NCBI GenBank assembly: GCA_964407525.1
Contig: CAYOWC010000181.1
Location: 1-9,974 of the forward strand
DNA length: 9,974 nt
Direction of reading: 5' to 3'
From: DUZB01 sp964407525
GTDB lineage: Bacteria > Desulfobacterota > DSM-4660 > Desulfatiglandales > Desulfatiglandaceae
Part shown: piece by piece, positions 8,020 to 9,974 of the stretch
How positions within the stretch are numbered: the stretch's first letter is position 1
Layout of the letters: every line of letters begins with the position of its first letter
Notes under the pieces: model-generated
Database searches by the model: none
What the model saw: only the letters and a program-made list of their open reading frames with translations
What the model was told of the DNA's origin: nothing
Position numbers and translations under genes: made by a program

Positions 8020-8119
8020 NNNNNNNNNNNNNNNNNNNNNNNNNNNNNNNNNNNNNNNNNNNNNNNNNNNNNNNNNNNNNNNNNNNNNNNNNNNNNNNNN
8101 NNNNNNNNNNNNNNNNNNN
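8020..8119. other. Assembly gap, exactly 100 N
   Basis: A run of exactly 100 N is the customary placeholder for a scaffold gap of unknown length. It interrupts the 3' ends of the converging ABC transporter and KS5 genes. KS5 alone lacks its last 70-80 residues, needing more than 200 bases, so the true gap must be longer than 100 if the join is correct. Confidence 0.97.
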
Positions 8120-9141
8120 CCGATCATGGATTTGGTTGAAGAAATCGGGACACTGTGGGCGAAATCTCCAAATACGCGTTTGATAGCCCTTGTTTCAGCC
8201 ACATCATTGGCAACAGTACCAGTACCGTGCGCATTAATATAGTCAATTTTTTCGGGCTGTACCTTGGCTTCAGAGAGCGCCAGCATCATAGTTCGGGCCG
8301 CATCTTTTCCAGTGGGTTCAGGCATGGCAATATGATATGCACCACTGGCCAGACCATATCCGACGATTTCAGCGTAAATGTGAGCGTCCCTTTCGAGGGC
8401 ATGCTCCATTTCCTCCAGAATCAGAATTGCCCCCCCCTCTCCCATGACGAAGCCATCCCGCTCCTGATCAAAAGGCCTGCTGGCCTCCTCTGGGGGTTCG
8501 TTTTTCTTGGACAAAACACCACGCAAAGCACAATAGGCGCCAAAAGTGAATTCGGTCAGGGGAGCTTCCGCACCCCCTGCAAAAACCACATCTGCTTCAT
8601 GATGCTGTATTTTGCGATAGGCCTCGCCAATTCCATGATTCCCTGAGGCGCAAGCCGTTGAAATCACAAAGTTTGGACCCAGAAATCCATGTTGAATCGC
8701 AATGTGAGCGGCAACTGCATTGGGCGTAATCTTTGGAACGCACATGGGGTTGAAGCGGTGGGATTTTTTTTCGTATGCCGCCATGATCTGGGCTTCATGG
8801 AAAAGGACCCCGCCAAGACCGGAACCGATAATCACCCCGATCCGTTCCGGATCCTCGGATTCGAAATTCAACCCACTATTATCCATGGCCATTTTTGCCG
8901 AAGCCAGGCCGAAATGAACGAATCTGTCTACTCTTTTTGCGACTTTATCAGGCATGTAAAGCAGAGGATCAAAGTTTCTCACTTCAGCGGCCACCCGTGA
9001 TGGATAGTGGGACGGGTCAAAGCAGGTTATTTTGCCAACCCCGGAACGACCCGATACATTGGATTTCCAGAAGTCCTCAGCGCCGATACCATTGGCCGCA
9101 ACCACGCCCAATCCTGTAACAACGACCCGTCTTTTTTTCAT
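8120..9141 (-). CDS. FabF-type beta-ketoacyl-ACP synthase KS5 (C-terminus lost in gap)
   Basis: The first 340 residues of a ketosynthase are visible, reading from 9141 leftward into the gap. The N-terminus is KKRRVVVTGLGVVAANG. The nucleophile Cys164 is in ISTACASGNHGIG, His305 in NAHGTGT and Lys337 in STKSM; the second His and the GFGG loop should follow at once but lie in the gap. Loops such as VMGEGGAILILEE (232-244) are closer to canonical FabF than KS2 or KS4 are. The ATG has AGAGGA six bases upstream. A separate promoter-like sequence stands in the 104-base region before it. It is transcribed towards the ABC gene, opposite to the other four ketosynthases, so it may be differently regulated. 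It could be a pathway KS or a housekeeping FabF; the location favours the pathway. About 70-80 residues are missing judging by KS3. Confidence 0.92.
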
Positions 9142-9154
9142 TGGAATCCTCTCG

Positions 9155-9168
9155 TTCCTTTCAAGGAA
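9155..9168. repeat. 14-base inverted repeat in the KS5 leader
   Basis: TTCCTT and AAGGAA flank a 2-base centre, 14-27 bases before the KS5 start codon. It contains one of two identical TTTCAAGGAA copies in this intergenic region. It could be a regulator site or a small leader hairpin, or chance. Confidence 0.35.
9159..9168. repeat. Direct repeat TTTCAAGGAA, copy 1
   Basis: An identical 10-mer recurs at 9236-9245, 77 bases away, within the same 104-base intergenic region. This copy is half of the inverted repeat close to the KS5 ribosome binding site. Confidence 0.4.
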
Positions 9169-9212
9169 ACTGACTGAATTTATGTGCCCTGCTATTCTGG
9201 TGACTCAGGGTT

Positions 9213-9241
9213 TTAATACAGGAACCGACAGAAATTTTCAA
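9213..9241 (-). promoter_or_regulatory. Putative sigma70-type promoter of KS5
   Basis: On the minus strand, TTGAAA (9241-9236) and TATTAA (9218-9213) are separated by exactly 17 bases, near the TTGACA/TATAAT consensus at optimal spacing. Transcription would begin about 65 bases before the KS5 ATG. The -35 hexamer overlaps a TTTCAAGGAA repeat, so a regulator binding there could block polymerase (inference). Seen by eye only. Confidence 0.42.
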
Positions 9242-9245
9242 GGAA
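9236..9245. repeat. Direct repeat TTTCAAGGAA, copy 2, over the -35 box
   Basis: This copy is identical to 9159-9168. It covers the putative -35 hexamer of KS5 and ends right against the acyltransferase stop codon at 9246-9248. Two copies bracketing a promoter is the layout of some looping or cooperative operators, but two 10-mers alone are weak evidence. Confidence 0.4.
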
Positions 9246-9974
9246 TCATCGCACGCCGCCACTCTTACTGATCTTTTTCTGGTCTTTTTTTTCCCATCTG
9301 GGGGTTAACAGAGAAAACCATTGATCCGGATGCTCCCGTATCACCTCTTCGTATTTCTGGTATATTTGACGCATCACATATTCACAGTCTTTTTTCATGC
9401 TGCCTGTCTTTCGAAACTGATAAGGGCCATCAAAGGTCAATAGATATTTTCCATCGTCCTGCTTGATGGAAAAACAAAATGCAATGGGGGTGCCAAAAAG
9501 CAAATGAAGTCTGGCAGGGCCGTCCGGGGTTGCCGCCGGCCTTCCAAAGAAAGGAACGTAGACAGGTCTGACGGCATTGCGTTCGTCTGCAAGGATGGCC
9601 AGAGTTCCCCCGCTTCTCAGGTGAGAACACATTCGACGCATGTCTGATATTTCATCGTAGTAGCATTTTATTTTGCCGTCTTTTTCACGAATATTTCGCA
9701 ACCATCTGTCCGTAAAGGGGTTCAGTTGGCGGTGAATAACAGCCCCAAGGTTACCCCCCAGTTTTGCGGCCACGCTGCCCAGGATTTCCCAGTTTCCCAG
9801 ATGTGCACTGACCACGATAAGGCCTTCTTCCCCATGAACAGCCCGAAAAAATGCTTCTGGTTTTTCGAAGCGAATAAAGTCAAGATAACTCGACTCAGTA
9901 ACGTTACCGATTTTAAGATACTCAAATGCGCTTGAGGCAATGTTGATAAAAAGCCTTCGGATAATGCGTTCTTT
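9246..9974 (-). CDS. LpxL/HtrB-like lysophospholipid acyltransferase (N-terminus outside window)
   Basis: The frame is open from the window edge, giving 242 residues; the family is usually about 300, so roughly 60 N-terminal residues with the membrane anchor are missing. The catalytic HX4E motif is HLGNWE (visible residues 58-63) in the context LIVVSAHLGNWEILG. Downstream come family features: NPFTDRWL, then LADERNAVRPVYVPFFGRPA (where DQ is common, DE is present), and HPDQWFSLLTPRW near the end. LpxL/HtrB enzymes move an acyl chain from acyl-ACP to a glycolipid at the inner membrane. Beside this KS-rich locus it may transfer the unusual chain onto a lipid or sugar carrier, as acyltransferases in aryl-polyene clusters are thought to (inference); a plain lipid A enzyme is the alternative. 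It reads towards KS5 on the same strand, 104 bases apart. A GTG at 9815 is internal, not the start, because similarity continues before it. Confidence 0.88.
   Translation of the reverse strand, partial: KERIIRRLFINIASSAFEYLKIGNVTESSYLDFIRFEKPEAFFRAVHGEEGLIVVSAHLGNWEILGSVAAKLGGNLGAVIHRQLNPFTDRWLRNIREKDGKIKCYYDEISDMRRMCSHLRSGGTLAILADERNAVRPVYVPFFGRPAATPDGPARLHLLFGTPIAFCFSIKQDDGKYLLTFDGPYQFRKTGSMKKDCEYVMRQIYQKYEEVIREHPDQWFSLLTPRWEKKDQKKISKSGGVR

Noticed and set aside
6284..8242. A single open frame of 652 residues running from the ABC gene across the N run
   Set aside because: The stretch past 8019 is read through 100 placeholder N into the antisense of KS5. The real ABC gene ends in the gap.
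8008..9141. KS5 frame extended through the N run to 8008
   Set aside because: Codons beyond 8120 are N or lie on the other contig; ending in DAA has no relation to a ketosynthase C-terminus.
9187..9214. CCCTG and CAGGG around a 14-base loop followed by TTTT, like a plus-strand terminator
   Set aside because: The stem is only 5 base pairs with a long loop, no plus-strand gene ends here, and it lies in the probable leader of the minus-strand KS5.
9246..9815. A GTG at 9815 as start of the acyltransferase
   Set aside because: It falls just before the catalytic HLGNWE and the same frame stays open with family-like sequence to the window edge, so it is internal.
1..9974. CRISPR array, tRNA/rRNA, insertion sequence or phage attachment site
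   Set aside because: No regularly spaced repeats, cloverleaf, transposase motif or terminal inverted repeats were seen; sequence similarity within the window is explained by paralogous KS and DH genes.

Overview
The window looks like part of a Gram-negative biosynthetic locus for an unusual fatty-acid or polyene product. The Gram-negative call rests on an MsbA-like ABC exporter and a LpxL/HtrB-like acyltransferase. The mid-range base composition and this gene mix would fit Desulfobacterota or a related lineage, but that assignment is a weak inference. No ribosomal or other marker gene is present.

Plus strand, 1-8019: a tightly packed and probably co-transcribed run that starts before the window. 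It holds the last codons of an unidentified gene (1-36), a complete FabF-type ketosynthase (KS1, 33-1340), a ketosynthase-like protein without catalytic Cys and second His (KS2, 1403-2689; chain-length-factor-like), a FabZ-like hotdog dehydratase (DH1, 2781-3251), a complete ketosynthase (KS3, 3244-4518), a second dehydratase (DH2, 4531-4995), a divergent ketosynthase (KS4, 4988-6274), and an ABC transporter of the lipid-exporter type (6284 to the gap). Both DH genes overlap the following KS gene by exactly 8 bases, so the middle reads as a repeated DH-KS module.

8020-8119 is a run of exactly 100 N. It is a scaffold placeholder that cuts the 3' ends of two converging genes.

Minus strand, 9974-8120: the C-terminal part of a LpxL-like acyltransferase (9974-9246), a 104-base intergenic region with a good sigma70-like promoter and a repeated 10-mer, and a canonical FabF-type ketosynthase (KS5, 9141-8120) whose C-terminus is lost in the gap.

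Working model (inference): KS1/KS2 form a KS/chain-length-factor pair. KS3, KS4 and KS5 supply further condensations, and DH1/DH2 dehydrate 3-hydroxyacyl-ACP intermediates to give an unsaturated chain. The acyltransferase may load that chain onto a lipid or glycolipid, and the ABC protein may flip or export it. The gene content resembles aryl-polyene or ladderane-type KS-rich clusters. Ketoreductase, acyl carrier protein, starter-activating and desaturase genes are absent here and would have to lie outside the window or in the gap.
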